From positions 28,213 through 92,212 of the forward strand of contig NZ_BDAG01000030.1 in NCBI RefSeq assembly GCF_002091715.1: a stretch of DNA of 64,000 bases, written 5' to 3'. The notes under the pieces were generated by a model. The model did no database searches, was not told the DNA's origin, and was given only the letters and a program-made list of their open reading frames with translations. The stretch is from Pseudomonas migulae NBRC 103157. Lineage in GTDB: Bacteria > Pseudomonadota > Gammaproteobacteria > Pseudomonadales > Pseudomonadaceae. Positions within the stretch are counted from its first letter, which is position 1. Every line of letters begins with the position of its first letter. Made by a program: the position numbers and the translations under genes. Positions 43,692 through 52,892 of the stretch are shown in pieces.

Positions 43692-44140
43692 AACTCTGGG
43701 TATTGCGTCATGGTGAGGCCGAGCCACACGGCAAACGTCCTGATTCCGAGCGGGCATTGACGGCACACGGTCGTGAGGAGGTGTTGCGCGCGGCTGCGGA
43801 ACTGATGGATAAAAAGCTTACAGCCATTTATGCCAGCCCCTACCGCCGTGCGCAGGAGACCGCGCAACTGGTACGCGACACGCTGGGGTTCGCACCGGAA
43901 ATCCGCACCGTCGAATGGTTGACCCCCGACTACAGCCCACAAGTGGTTTCGGAACAACTGGTCTCCGTGGATCGCGCATTGCTGGTCAGTCATAACCCGT
44001 TGGTGGGCAACTTGCTGGGGTATCTGCAGCATGGTCATGTACAGGACCCGGAAAGGGTTGGTACTGCCGGTCTCGCAGAGCTGGAAGGGGATTTGCCATT
44101 GGCCGGGGCGATGAAGCTCAACAGCATCAAGCACCCGTAA
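43688..44140 (+). CDS. sixA: Phosphohistidine phosphatase SixA
   Basis: 150-residue histidine-phosphatase-fold protein with the catalytic motif LRHGEAEPHG, a second Arg in ASPYRRAQETAQ and His in LLVSHNPLVGNLL. In E. coli SixA acts on phosphohistidine of signalling and nitrogen phosphotransfer proteins. The four-base overlap with DUF4389 indicates coupling. Confidence 0.92.
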   Translation: MKLWVLRHGEAEPHGKRPDSERALTAHGREEVLRAAAELMDKKLTAIYASPYRRAQETAQLVRDTLGFAPEIRTVEWLTPDYSPQVVSEQLVSVDRALLVSHNPLVGNLLGYLQHGHVQDPERVGTAGLAELEGDLPLAGAMKLNSIKHP

Positions 44141-44144
44141 CCGC

Positions 44145-44220
44145 AAAAGATCGTAGCCTTCGGCAGCTCCTGCAGGATGTACACAATCCATGTAGGAGCT
44201 GCCGAAGGCTGCGATCTTTT
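44145..44220. terminator. Long inverted repeat with T-run after sixA
   Basis: AAAAGATCGTAGCCTTCGGC...GCCGAAGGCTGCGATCTTTT, with inner arms AGCTCCTGCA/TGTAGGAGCT, is a large hairpin ending in a T-run. It belongs to a dispersed Pseudomonas repeat family (core GCAGCCTTCGGCAGCTCC) and can serve as the sixA terminator. Confidence 0.85.
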
Positions 44221-44236
44221 TTGCAGACAAATAATT

Positions 44237-44256
44237 AACCAAGCAACCGCTTGGTT
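44237..44256 (+). promoter_or_regulatory. Candidate TetR-type operator of the acyl-CoA synthetase gene
   Basis: AACCAAGC-AACC-GCTTGGTT is a perfect 8-bp-arm palindrome 41 bases before the ATG. Palindromes of this kind precede fatty-acid genes controlled by TetR-family repressors. The regulator is not encoded next door. Confidence 0.5.
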
Positions 44257-44297
44257 GACTACGCTTGCTCCAGACCAAAAATAAAGGAGCGAGTCGC

Positions 44298-45965
44298 ATG
44301 TCTGCTGCTTTTCATTTGCCACTGGACGTCTTTTACGAGCGCGAGGCGCGTCATCCCCGTCAGCGCTTTCTGGTTCAACCGGTGGGTGGTGGCCAGGTCG
44401 AAACCCTGACCTGGGAAGACGTCGGCCATCAGGCCCGTTGCGCCGCGCACTGGCTGCGGGCGCGGGAATTGCCGCAAGGCAGTCACATCGCCCTGATCTC
44501 GAAAAACTGCGCGCACTGGATCATCGCCGACCTGGCGATCTGGATGGCCGGGCACGTTTCGGTGCCGTTATACCCGAACCTCACTGCCGAATCCGTCGCG
44601 CAAGTCCTCGAGCACTCCGAAGCGGCGCTGGCGTTCATCGGCAAGCTCGATGACTGGTCCGGCATGTCCCGCGGGGTTCGCCCCGACCTGCCGACCATCA
44701 GCCTGCCATTGCATCCGCCGGGCAGCTTCGATTTCAGCTGGGCCGACCTGCAAGCGTGTTCACCGATCCAGGACGACCCCAAACCTGCCGCCGATCAACT
44801 GGCGACCATCATTTACACCTCCGGCACCACCGGCATGCCCAAAGGCGTGATGCACAGCTTTGGCACGCTGGGATTCGCTACCACCCACGGCACGCAACTG
44901 TTCGGCCTCAATGAATCGGATCGGCTGCTGTCCTACCTGCCGCTGTGCCATGTCGCCGAACGAATGTTCGTTGAACTGGCCTCGATCTACACCGGGCAAA
45001 CCGTATTCTTTGCCGAGAGCCTCGATACTTTCCTGACCGATTTGCAGCGTGCGCGGCCTACCGCGCTGTTCGGCGTGCCACGCATCTGGACCAAGTTCCA
45101 GATGGGCGTGTACAGCAAGATCCCGGCGAAACGCCTCGACTTCCTGCTCGGGTTACCCTTCATCGGCAAGCGGGTAGGGCACAAAGTGCTCGCCGGGCTC
45201 GGGTTGGATGCCTTGCGCGTCGCACTGTCCGGCGCGGCGCCGGTGCCGCAGACGTTGTTGCTGTGGTATCAAAAGCTCGGGCTGGATGTGCTAGAGGTGT
45301 ACGGCATGACCGAAAGTTGCGGTTATTCCCACATCGGCCGGTCCGGCGAGAATAAACCCGGCTGGATCGGCAAGCCTTGCCCGGAGGTTGAAGTGCGGAT
45401 CGCCGAATCGGGCGAGGTGATGGTGCGCAGCGGGGCAAACATGCTCGGGTATTTCAAGGATCCGGAAAAAACCGCCGAGACAATGACCGAGGACGGTTTC
45501 CTGCGCACCGGTGACAAGGGCGAGCAAGACGCCGAAGGCAACCTGCGCCTGACCGGACGGCTGAAGGAAATTTTCAAGACCAGCAAAGGCAAGTATGTCG
45601 CCCCTGCACCGATCGAAAACCGCCTGGCCGTGCATTCGCGGATTGAACAGGTGTGTGTGGTCGGCGACGGTTTGAGCGCGCCGCTGGGACTGTGCGTACT
45701 CTCGGCGGTGGGGCAGCAGGACGCGGGCGGAACCGCGCGCGCCGGTCTGCATTCAAGCCTGGAAAAACTGCTGGAGGAGGTCAACGACGCCCTCGACAAG
45801 CATGAGCGCCTGCGCCGGCTCGTGGTGGTCAAAGACAGCTGGGCGGTGGAAAACGGTTTTCTGACGCCGACCCTGAAGATCAAGCGCAACGTGATCGAAG
45901 CGGCTTATGGTGCCCGGTTCGAAGAATGGAGCGAGCGCAGCGAAGCGGTGCTGTGGCAGGATTGA
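44298..45965 (+). CDS. AMP-binding long-chain acyl-CoA synthetase
   Basis: Activates a carboxylic acid, probably a fatty acid, to its CoA ester. 555 residues with the P-loop-like YTSGTTGMPKGVM, the A5 motif YGMTESCG, FLRTGDKG, and GRLKEIFKTSKGKYVAPAPIE. The C-terminal Lys region (PTLKIKRNVIEA) is intact. The ATG at 44298 has AAAGGAG upstream. The thioesterase gene follows after 31 bases, as with PA1617-PA1618 in P. aeruginosa. Confidence 0.9.
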   Translation: MSAAFHLPLDVFYEREARHPRQRFLVQPVGGGQVETLTWEDVGHQARCAAHWLRARELPQGSHIALISKNCAHWIIADLAIWMAGHVSVPLYPNLTAESVAQVLEHSEAALAFIGKLDDWSGMSRGVRPDLPTISLPLHPPGSFDFSWADLQACSPIQDDPKPAADQLATIIYTSGTTGMPKGVMHSFGTLGFATTHGTQLFGLNESDRLLSYLPLCHVAERMFVELASIYTGQTVFFAESLDTFLTDLQRARPTALFGVPRIWTKFQMGVYSKIPAKRLDFLLGLPFIGKRVGHKVLAGLGLDALRVALSGAAPVPQTLLLWYQKLGLDVLEVYGMTESCGYSHIGRSGENKPGWIGKPCPEVEVRIAESGEVMVRSGANMLGYFKDPEKTAETMTEDGFLRTGDKGEQDAEGNLRLTGRLKEIFKTSKGKYVAPAPIENRLAVHSRIEQVCVVGDGLSAPLGLCVLSAVGQQDAGGTARAGLHSSLEKLLEEVNDALDKHERLRRLVVVKDSWAVENGFLTPTLKIKRNVIEAAYGARFEEWSERSEAVLWQD

Positions 45966-45996
45966 GTCACGACAAAACCAACAAAGGATGTCTGCA

Positions 45997-46440
45997 ATGA
46001 GTTTGTGGCGCACCACTCCCAACATCGAGCAGTTGAACGCGATTCAGAAAAACACCATCGGTGAAGTGCTGGATATCCGCTTCGAAGCCTTCGACGAAGA
46101 GTCCCTGACCGCCAGCATGGTCATCGACCATCGAACGCACCAGCCTTATGGTCTGCTGCATGGCGGCGCGTCCGTGGTGCTGGCGGAAACTGTCGGCTCC
46201 ATGGCCAGCTATTTGTGCATCGATGCCAGCAAGTTCTACTGCGTGGGGCTGGAAATCAACGCCAACCATTTGCGTGGACTGCGTAGTGGTCGCGTGACAG
46301 CCGTGGCCAAGCCGATCCACATCGGGCGCACCACCCATGTCTGGGACATTCGGCTGACCAGCGATGAGGGCAAGGCCAGTTGTGTGTCGCGGCTGACCAT
46401 GGCGGTTGTGCCGTTGGGAGAGAATCCGCCGGCTCGATAA
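45997..46440 (+). CDS. Hotdog-fold acyl-CoA thioesterase (YdiI/PaaI type)
   Basis: 147 residues with the hotdog thioesterase signature YGLLHGGASVVLAETVGSMAS, where the Glu is the likely catalytic base. EINANHLRGLRSGRVTA is the second typical strand. The ATG at 45997 was chosen, with AAAGGA upstream; another ATG three codons earlier overlaps that site. It probably acts with the preceding synthetase on the same acyl-CoA pool. Confidence 0.88.
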   Translation: MSLWRTTPNIEQLNAIQKNTIGEVLDIRFEAFDEESLTASMVIDHRTHQPYGLLHGGASVVLAETVGSMASYLCIDASKFYCVGLEINANHLRGLRSGRVTAVAKPIHIGRTTHVWDIRLTSDEGKASCVSRLTMAVVPLGENPPAR

Positions 46441-46470
46441 TCCTTTTGAATCGGGTCTCGACAGACGGCT

Positions 46471-49400
46471 TCAGACGTGAGCGCTATGGCGTCGGACGAC
46501 GAATCGGCTGCTTGATGATCTAGGTACCGCTGACTGGACGTCTGGACTAATGCGATCTGCTACCTGCGGATTCATTCCACGGTATCCATTCAGAGCGGTT
46601 TCCATGATCAGAGCTCGATGGCCACTGAGCGCGGTGAAGGCACCGGTGACGGCTCCACTTATCATGTTCACCGAATCACCGCGCTCGGAGGCACCCAGGC
46701 CGGTGATGCTGGCCGTCGAGGCTTCAACCGCGGTGCCTACGCCGTAAATGAACAGGCCGGAGGTAATCCTGCCGCTTGCTCCGAAGGCTGTATCGAAGAA
46801 CGGTGGTCTCTGAATCGGCGAAGTGCCGGTTGCATAGGTTGTTTCTGGATGATTTCCCCGCAACCATGTTCCGACAAACCCATCCGTCCCCTCTACTAAA
46901 GGACCTAACCAACTGCGAATGGACTCTGGGACATATCGACCGAACGCGCCGTTGAGCGCATTGGTAACTGCATAGACCGAGCCTGTTCGATAAAAGGTCG
47001 GCATCCGATTACCCAGGCTGACATTGCCCCAGGGAAAGTTTGCACCATGCCCCCTGAGGATCTGTTGTGAGATTTCTCGAGTGATTGCGCCTGCTGCCGA
47101 GCCTATTCGGTTGATGGCTGTCTGGTTCAGTTCTACCTCTGATTCGTCCGTTGAATCACTGTCGTGACTCAACGCCGCCGGTAAAACTCCTATCATAAGG
47201 CCGCCGATGGCACCCAATACCATTGCGTTACGATGAAACCGTGCAGCCAAACCGCCACCGACAATCCCGACGGAAATCCCCTCAAGCAGGCCGGCGGTTG
47301 TGGCCAGTGCAGCGTTAGTAGCACGACTGGGTGGCAAGGTGTTCAGCGCCGCAATGGTCGACATTTGTACAAGGCCAGACAAACCTCTGGAAACGAAATC
47401 GCGCATAAAGGCTGATGAAGACGCATCGCGAAGGTTTCTGCTTTGTACCGTGTGGTCATCTATCAGTCCGGCGATATCTACATGCCCCGCCGGATTCCCG
47501 TGAACCATCGCATAGAGATTCAACCCGTCCGAGGTCCCTGCCGGATCGGCACTCAACCATCGCTGACACCAAGGTATGTAGTAGCGAAACCCGTAGCAAT
47601 ACAACCCCGTGGCATCCCGTTCCTGCCCCGAGTAGCGAATCGTTTTGTAGCTGGCTTCCAGCTTGTTTCTCCCGGCCCACCAACAGGTTCCACCGTACGG
47701 GTAGTAGCTTTCCCATGAGATCAGTTTGGCGTCTTCATCCACCTCGACGGTGCTGGAGTTCAAATGATCGGTGAAGCCGTAGCGACGCTGATCCTGGGGA
47801 ATGTCTGATGCTGGCTTTTTCTCCCAATGCAGAACCTGAACTGTTCCGCGTCCGGCCTTCACTGTTATGACGTGGAGGATTTCGTCAGCGCAGGTGCGAA
47901 TTTCCACACCCGGCAAGTAGCGTGTTTCGTGACTGCGGGTCAGGGTTCCGGTGTAGGCGCGGCGGATCTTTCGCAGACGTTGGCCGCTGCCGTCGTAGAG
48001 GTAAAACTCGATATCGTTGGGTTCATCCTCACGCACTACCTGTTCGACCTGACGCAACTGATTGCGCAGATCCCATAGCAAGCCTTGTCCCGGTTGAAGG
48101 GTGTTGCGGTTCCCGTTGACGTCATAACCGGCGGCAATTTCGTTCTCGTCGGGTAACTCGCCATTGGTTTTTTCGGGCAGGCTGCGGTTGTTGAGGCGGG
48201 CGATGGCCGTGCGTTCGGTGCGGTTTGCATTGTCTGCCTGGTGCTGCATGACCTCCAGGTTGCCGGCCTTGTCGTAGGTGTAAATGCGCGTGTAGTTTTC
48301 CAGTTGTCCGGGATCGGGGGCGGACTGGAACGCTGGCAATTGCGGACCACCAGGGGCGTTGCGAAGCTGTCGGCCGCTGGCTTTTATCAGTCGGTAAAGG
48401 CTGTCGTATCGGTAACGATGGGTCGGTTCGATTCGTTGATTGCGATGGTAATGAACAGGATCGGCGCTGTCGGTCAGGCATGTGATATTGCCTGCCGGGT
48501 CATAGTCGTAAATCAGATCCTGCAGTGCTGGCTGCCCCGGTACGTAGGCCTTCAGCTGCTCCAGTCGCCCGTCTTCAGGGCGAAACGTCGCACACGAAAT
48601 CACGCCGTTTCCCGCACGTTGTCGTTCGACCTGGCCGAAGGCGTTGTGCTGGATGTCACTGACCAGGATTTTTTCCTCGGTCTGCCCGGCAAGTGTCAGG
48701 CGAACTTCTTTCAGCTCGGCAGCACGGGTCAGAATGGATCTCTGGACATTGCCTTTTGCATCGATCTGCCTGATGGGCTCACCCACCGCGTTGCAGTGAA
48801 TGCGGGTGATAGCGGGTTCATCCTCCAGTAAACCATCGCGCTCGGTCTCGGCTTCGGGCCAGTTCACGGACCATTGCGGATCTTCTACAAAGGTACGGCT
48901 GTGCTCCAGCGGCGTGCCGGCGAGGCCGAATTCGATGAAGCGCAAAGAGCCTGCGGTGTCGTCATGCCGAATCAATTGTCCGCGCCGGTTGTGGGTTTCA
49001 TCGGCTCTGACATCTGCATAGGAAAACCGCGCGATGCAGTGTTCCGCTCCATCGTGAGCACACTCGAATGCGGCGATCGGCCGCCGTTGCCCGTCATAAC
49101 GCACGCAGCTATGGCTGAGTTTCTGATCCCAACCTTCGACGCCTTGCCCATCCTCGCCGAGCAATCCCAGGCGCCAACCAGCGTCGCCGTTTTCGGATAA
49201 AAGCACGGCGCCCGACAGGCTGAATACATTGATTTGATTGGCGGCGCTCTGGCCTGCCTGATGCAAAAGAAACAACCGTGGGTCGCGGCTCAACACCGCA
49301 CGCCCGGCAACATCGTGTACCTGCTGTGTGATGCAGCTTTCAGCTGCAGAATCGTCGCGGCGGTGATATGCCACACCACGCACACCCAGTCCCCGGGAGT

Positions 49401-49500
49401 CGATCACTGCAATAGCAGGCGTGTTGACGTGAGTCATGACAGGCGTTGCCCGAGGTTTGGCGGCAGTGTTCTTATCCGCGTCCTGAGGATTGGCTGTCAA
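46471..49500 (-). CDS. Orphan TccC/RHS-repeat toxin-like protein with unrecognised C-terminal module
   Basis: 1009 residues in one frame. The start is the TTG at 49500 or the ATG at 49437 (codon 22); neither has a clear ribosome site. The N-terminus (TPAIAVIDSRGLGVRGVAYHRR) resembles TcC subunits of insecticidal Tc toxins. YD repeats run through the middle (YDYDPAGNITCLTD; YTYDKAGNLEVMQH). The RHS core ends about 623-679 with IRYSGQERDATGLYCYGFRYY, RWLSADPAGTSDGLNLYAMV and VDIAGL. Residues 680-1009 are a separate module with glycine-rich hydrophobic stretches (735-775). No TcA or TcB gene, secretion gene or immunity gene is visible. Confidence 0.88.
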   Translation of the reverse strand: MTANPQDADKNTAAKPRATPVMTHVNTPAIAVIDSRGLGVRGVAYHRRDDSAAESCITQQVHDVAGRAVLSRDPRLFLLHQAGQSAANQINVFSLSGAVLLSENGDAGWRLGLLGEDGQGVEGWDQKLSHSCVRYDGQRRPIAAFECAHDGAEHCIARFSYADVRADETHNRRGQLIRHDDTAGSLRFIEFGLAGTPLEHSRTFVEDPQWSVNWPEAETERDGLLEDEPAITRIHCNAVGEPIRQIDAKGNVQRSILTRAAELKEVRLTLAGQTEEKILVSDIQHNAFGQVERQRAGNGVISCATFRPEDGRLEQLKAYVPGQPALQDLIYDYDPAGNITCLTDSADPVHYHRNQRIEPTHRYRYDSLYRLIKASGRQLRNAPGGPQLPAFQSAPDPGQLENYTRIYTYDKAGNLEVMQHQADNANRTERTAIARLNNRSLPEKTNGELPDENEIAAGYDVNGNRNTLQPGQGLLWDLRNQLRQVEQVVREDEPNDIEFYLYDGSGQRLRKIRRAYTGTLTRSHETRYLPGVEIRTCADEILHVITVKAGRGTVQVLHWEKKPASDIPQDQRRYGFTDHLNSSTVEVDEDAKLISWESYYPYGGTCWWAGRNKLEASYKTIRYSGQERDATGLYCYGFRYYIPWCQRWLSADPAGTSDGLNLYAMVHGNPAGHVDIAGLIDDHTVQSRNLRDASSSAFMRDFVSRGLSGLVQMSTIAALNTLPPSRATNAALATTAGLLEGISVGIVGGGLAARFHRNAMVLGAIGGLMIGVLPAALSHDSDSTDESEVELNQTAINRIGSAAGAITREISQQILRGHGANFPWGNVSLGNRMPTFYRTGSVYAVTNALNGAFGRYVPESIRSWLGPLVEGTDGFVGTWLRGNHPETTYATGTSPIQRPPFFDTAFGASGRITSGLFIYGVGTAVEASTASITGLGASERGDSVNMISGAVTGAFTALSGHRALIMETALNGYRGMNPQVADRISPDVQSAVPRSSSSRFVVRRHSAHV

Positions 49501-49639
49501 CTGTCATAAATAACAGGTCCGACCCTTGCCGCTCATAGCCACGGCACGACTGTCATCATTCCTGGCAGTTACGGTCATTGCGAATCACGGTGGGCTTGCG
49601 GACAATCGGGTTCTGTTTTTGGTTGATGGAACGACTGGT

Positions 49640-50446
49640 ATGTCGCAGCAGATATTTTTCGCCCACGCCAACGGTTTTCCTTCGGGGACCTACGGCAAGC
49701 TGTTCGCGGCGCTGGCGCCCGAGTATCAGGTGACGCATCTGGAGCAGCACGCCCACGATCCGCGTTTCCCGGCGGACGACAATTGGCACAACCTGGTGGA
49801 CGAGCTGATTCATCACCTCAAACAGCAAGCGGAGCCGGTATGGGGCGTCGGCCATTCCTTCGGCGGTGTGCTGCACCTGCACGCCGCGTTGCGCTGTCCC
49901 GAGCTGTACCGCGGCGTGGTGATGCTCGATTCACCGGTGCTGACCCGCGCCGATCAGTGGGTGATTCGTGCCGCCAAACGCTTTGGTTTTATCGACCGCC
50001 TGACTCCGGCGGGCCGCACGCTGGGGCGTCGGGAAGAGTTCGCCGACCTCGAAAGTGCCCGCCGCTATTTCGCTGGCAAAACCCTGTTTCGCAGCTTCGA
50101 TCCGGAATGTTTCGACGCCTACCTGCAACACGGTTTGTGCAAGGTTGGCGACAAACTGCGCCTGCGTTTCGACCCGGCCACGGAAATCAGCATCTACCGT
50201 GGTGTGCCGGACACCAGCCCCGGCCGCGCTCGGCAGTTGAAGGTGCCGCTGGCGGTGGTGCGTGGGCACAAGAGCCGCGTGGTGATGCGTCATCACGCCA
50301 GTGCTGTCGGTCGCATGCCGTTGGGCGAATCCCTGACCATGCCGGGCGGGCACATGTTTCCACTTGAACGTCCCCAGGACACGGCCTTGCTGCTGAAAAA
50401 CCTGTTCAGCCGCTGGGACGGTCGCCATCAGCAGGAATGTGCATGA
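49640..50446 (+). CDS. Alpha/beta hydrolase
   Basis: 268 residues from the ATG at 49640. The oxyanion His-Asn-Gly pattern is FFAHANGFPSGTY, the nucleophile elbow is GVGHSFGGVLH and the final His is in MPGGHMFPLERP. Substrate is unknown. It overlaps the next hydrolase gene (ATGA); such a hydrolase pair (PA1621-PA1622) occurs at this place in P. aeruginosa. Confidence 0.87.
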   Translation: MSQQIFFAHANGFPSGTYGKLFAALAPEYQVTHLEQHAHDPRFPADDNWHNLVDELIHHLKQQAEPVWGVGHSFGGVLHLHAALRCPELYRGVVMLDSPVLTRADQWVIRAAKRFGFIDRLTPAGRTLGRREEFADLESARRYFAGKTLFRSFDPECFDAYLQHGLCKVGDKLRLRFDPATEISIYRGVPDTSPGRARQLKVPLAVVRGHKSRVVMRHHASAVGRMPLGESLTMPGGHMFPLERPQDTALLLKNLFSRWDGRHQQECA

Positions 50447-51297
50447 GCCATGTCGTCGAAGAAGTCCGCCTGAGCCTGCCGCACATCGAGCTGGCAGCGC
50501 ACCTGTTCGGTCCCGAGGACGGTTTGCCGGTGATCGCCTTGCACGGCTGGCTGGATAACGCCAACAGCTTTGCCCGGTTGGCGCCGAAACTCAAAGGGCT
50601 GCGCATCATTGCGCTGGACATGGCCGGACACGGTCATTCCGGGCATCGTCCCGCGGGTGCCGGTTACGCGATGTGGGACTACGCCCATGACGTGCTGCAA
50701 GTCGCCGAACAACTTGGCTTGAAGCGTTTTGCGCTGATGGGCCATTCCATGGGCGCGATCGCTTCGTTGATCATTGCCGGTTCGCTGCCGGAACGTGTCA
50801 CCCATCTGGCCTTGATCGACGGCATCATTCCTCCTACAGACAAAGGCGAAAATGCGGCTGAGCGCATGGGCATGGCCCTGCAAGCGCAGCTGGATCTGCG
50901 GGAGAAAAGCAAACCGGTCTACAACACCCTCGACCGCGCCATCGAAGCGCGCATGAAAGGTCTGGTGGCCGTCAGCCGCGAAGCCGCCGAACTGCTGGCC
51001 CAGCGTGGCTTGATGCCGGTGCCGGGCGGCTACACCTGGCGTACCGACAACCGCCTGACGCTGCCGTCGCCGTTGCGTCTGACCACCGAACAGGCCATGG
51101 CCTTCGTCCAGCGGGTCAGTTGTCCTGCGCTGCTGGTCGTCGCGGCTGACGGCATGCTCGCCAAACATCCCGAGTTGCTGGAGCGTCTACCCTTTAGCCG
51201 TGAACAGCTGCCTGGCGGTCATCATTTGCACCTGAATGACGAACCCGGTGCCGACCTTGTCGCAGACTGTTTCAATCGGTTCTTCGCCGTTCCTTGA
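50443..51297 (+). CDS. Alpha/beta hydrolase (second of the pair)
   Basis: 284 residues. The fold marks are VIALHGWLDNANSFARL, DMAGHGHSGHR, elbow GHSMGAIAS and terminal His in LPGGHHLHL. It is unlike the first hydrolase in detail, so it is not a recent duplicate. The start is the ATG at 50443, overlapping the previous stop; an in-frame ATG lies two codons earlier. Substrate is unknown. Confidence 0.86.
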   Translation: MSHVVEEVRLSLPHIELAAHLFGPEDGLPVIALHGWLDNANSFARLAPKLKGLRIIALDMAGHGHSGHRPAGAGYAMWDYAHDVLQVAEQLGLKRFALMGHSMGAIASLIIAGSLPERVTHLALIDGIIPPTDKGENAAERMGMALQAQLDLREKSKPVYNTLDRAIEARMKGLVAVSREAAELLAQRGLMPVPGGYTWRTDNRLTLPSPLRLTTEQAMAFVQRVSCPALLVVAADGMLAKHPELLERLPFSREQLPGGHHLHLNDEPGADLVADCFNRFFAVP

Positions 51298-51347
51298 CTT
51301 GCGCCGGGCAACTGTCGAGGCTGGGCGGGTTGAAATGGGAGACAACC

Positions 51348-52007
51348 ATGATAGATCTCTACACCGCTGCGACCCCGAATGGCCACAAGGTCTCTATCGT
51401 GCTCGAGGAACTCGGCCTGCCCTACACGGTGCACGCCTTGAGTTTCGACAAGAAGGAACAGAAGTCCGCGGACTTCCTCAAGATCAACCCCAATGGCCGG
51501 ATACCGGCGATTGTCGACCGCGCCAACGGCGATTTTGCCGTGTTCGAATCCGGCGCCATCCTGATTTACCTCGCTGAAATGACCGGCAAACTGTTGCCCC
51601 GGGACCCGAAGGGGCGTTCGGTGGTATTGCAGTGGCTGATGTTCCAGATGGGAGGAATCGGCCCGATGCAGGGCCAGGCCAACGTGTTTTTCCGTTATTT
51701 TCCGGAGAAACTCCAGGGTGCCATCGACCGCTATCAGCATGAAACCCGTCGCCTGTATGAAGTGCTCGACACGCGCCTGCAGGACGTGGAATTCCTCGCC
51801 GGCGATTACAGCATTGCCGACATCGCCACTTATCCGTGGGTGCGCGGCCACGAGTGGTCAGGTGTCGACGTTGACGGCTTGACGGCCCTGCAACGCTGGA
51901 TGGCGAATATGGAAGCGCGTCCGGCGGTGCAGCGTGGGTTGTTGGTGCCCGAACGCATCGACGACGCCAGCGTCATCAAGGGTGCCCAGGCCATGCTGAT
52001 CCGATGA
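51348..52007 (+). CDS. Glutathione S-transferase family protein
   Basis: 219 residues from the ATG at 51348 (GGGAGACAACC upstream). The thioredoxin-like half begins IDLYTAATPNGHKVSIVLEELGLPY, with the glutathione-binding FESGAILIYLAE. The helical half includes GDYSIADIATYPWVRGHEW. It resembles the YfcG/YghU (Nu-class) group, some of which reduce disulfides. It overlaps the next gene by four bases. Confidence 0.88.
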   Translation: MIDLYTAATPNGHKVSIVLEELGLPYTVHALSFDKKEQKSADFLKINPNGRIPAIVDRANGDFAVFESGAILIYLAEMTGKLLPRDPKGRSVVLQWLMFQMGGIGPMQGQANVFFRYFPEKLQGAIDRYQHETRRLYEVLDTRLQDVEFLAGDYSIADIATYPWVRGHEWSGVDVDGLTALQRWMANMEARPAVQRGLLVPERIDDASVIKGAQAMLIR

Positions 52008-52822
52008 GCTTATCCATGCGTTCAATCAGTCTGCTGGCGCTGTGTTGTTTCAGTCCTCTGGTGTTTGCCGCCGATGTGCCGGGCAGTCAGGACCTGCCGA
52101 TCGTGCCGCGGGTGACCGATTCGCAGATCGTCGACTATCGCCCGGCGGTCGAACTTGAGCGGATCTATCCGCTGGGTTCGATCCGCAAGATCAGCGGCCA
52201 ATTGCGCTTCGACGGTCAGGTCAGCGCCCGTGGACAAACCACTTCGGTGACCTACGAGTTGCCTCCGGAGCATTCGTCTACCGAAGCGTTTACCGTCGCT
52301 CGCGAAGCCTTGCAGAAGCAGGGTGCCGAATTGCTGTTCTGGTGCCAGGCCCGTGATTGTGGTGAAAGCAGCCTGTGGGCCAATGAAGTCTTTGGCAATG
52401 CCAAGCTTTATGGCGCTGACGATCAGCAGGCCTATCTGCTGTTGCGGTTGGCGGCACCAAAGGACAATACGCTGGTGGCGCTGTACAGCATCACTCGCGG
52501 CAATCGCAAAGCCTATCTGCACGTTGAACAGTTCGATGCTGCCGCACCGTTGGGTGATCTGCTGCCCACCTCCGCGACCTTGTTGCGAGAGCTCAAAAGC
52601 ACCGGTGAACTCGATTTCCCGAAACTGACCAACGCGCCCGACGAGACCTGGTTGCGCTTGCTCTCGCGCGGCCTGAACCTGGACACGACCTTGCGGGTGA
52701 CCGTTTCAGGACCCAATGCCGAAGCCTGGCGTCAGGCATTAATCAGCCAGGGGGTACGATCGGCGCGGATGGAGACGGGCAGCGTCGAAGGCTCTGGCCT
52801 GCACATCGAGCTATTGCGATAA
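52004..52822 (+). CDS. DUF4892 secreted protein
   Basis: 272 residues with a signal peptide ending VFAADVPGSQDLP. The rest matches DUF4892, a Pseudomonas envelope family. Two cysteines (WCQARDCGES) may form a disulfide. The C-terminal part (TLRVTVSGPNAEAWRQALISQGV) looks like a small alpha-beta domain. Function is unknown. It is coupled to the GST gene. Confidence 0.8.
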   Translation: MSLSMRSISLLALCCFSPLVFAADVPGSQDLPIVPRVTDSQIVDYRPAVELERIYPLGSIRKISGQLRFDGQVSARGQTTSVTYELPPEHSSTEAFTVAREALQKQGAELLFWCQARDCGESSLWANEVFGNAKLYGADDQQAYLLLRLAAPKDNTLVALYSITRGNRKAYLHVEQFDAAAPLGDLLPTSATLLRELKSTGELDFPKLTNAPDETWLRLLSRGLNLDTTLRVTVSGPNAEAWRQALISQGVRSARMETGSVEGSGLHIELLR

Positions 52823-52892
52823 GCTGGATCAGGCGGGCGCGCTGGCCGCGTTCGCCTACTCTTTTGCGAACTGACTTTTTTTCGAGATTCAG

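Noticed and set aside
49437..49507. Possible frameshift at the start of the TccC-like gene
   Set aside because: An ATG at 49507 is out of frame and soon stops. In-frame TTG 49500 and ATG 49437 both give intact proteins, so a frameshift is not needed.
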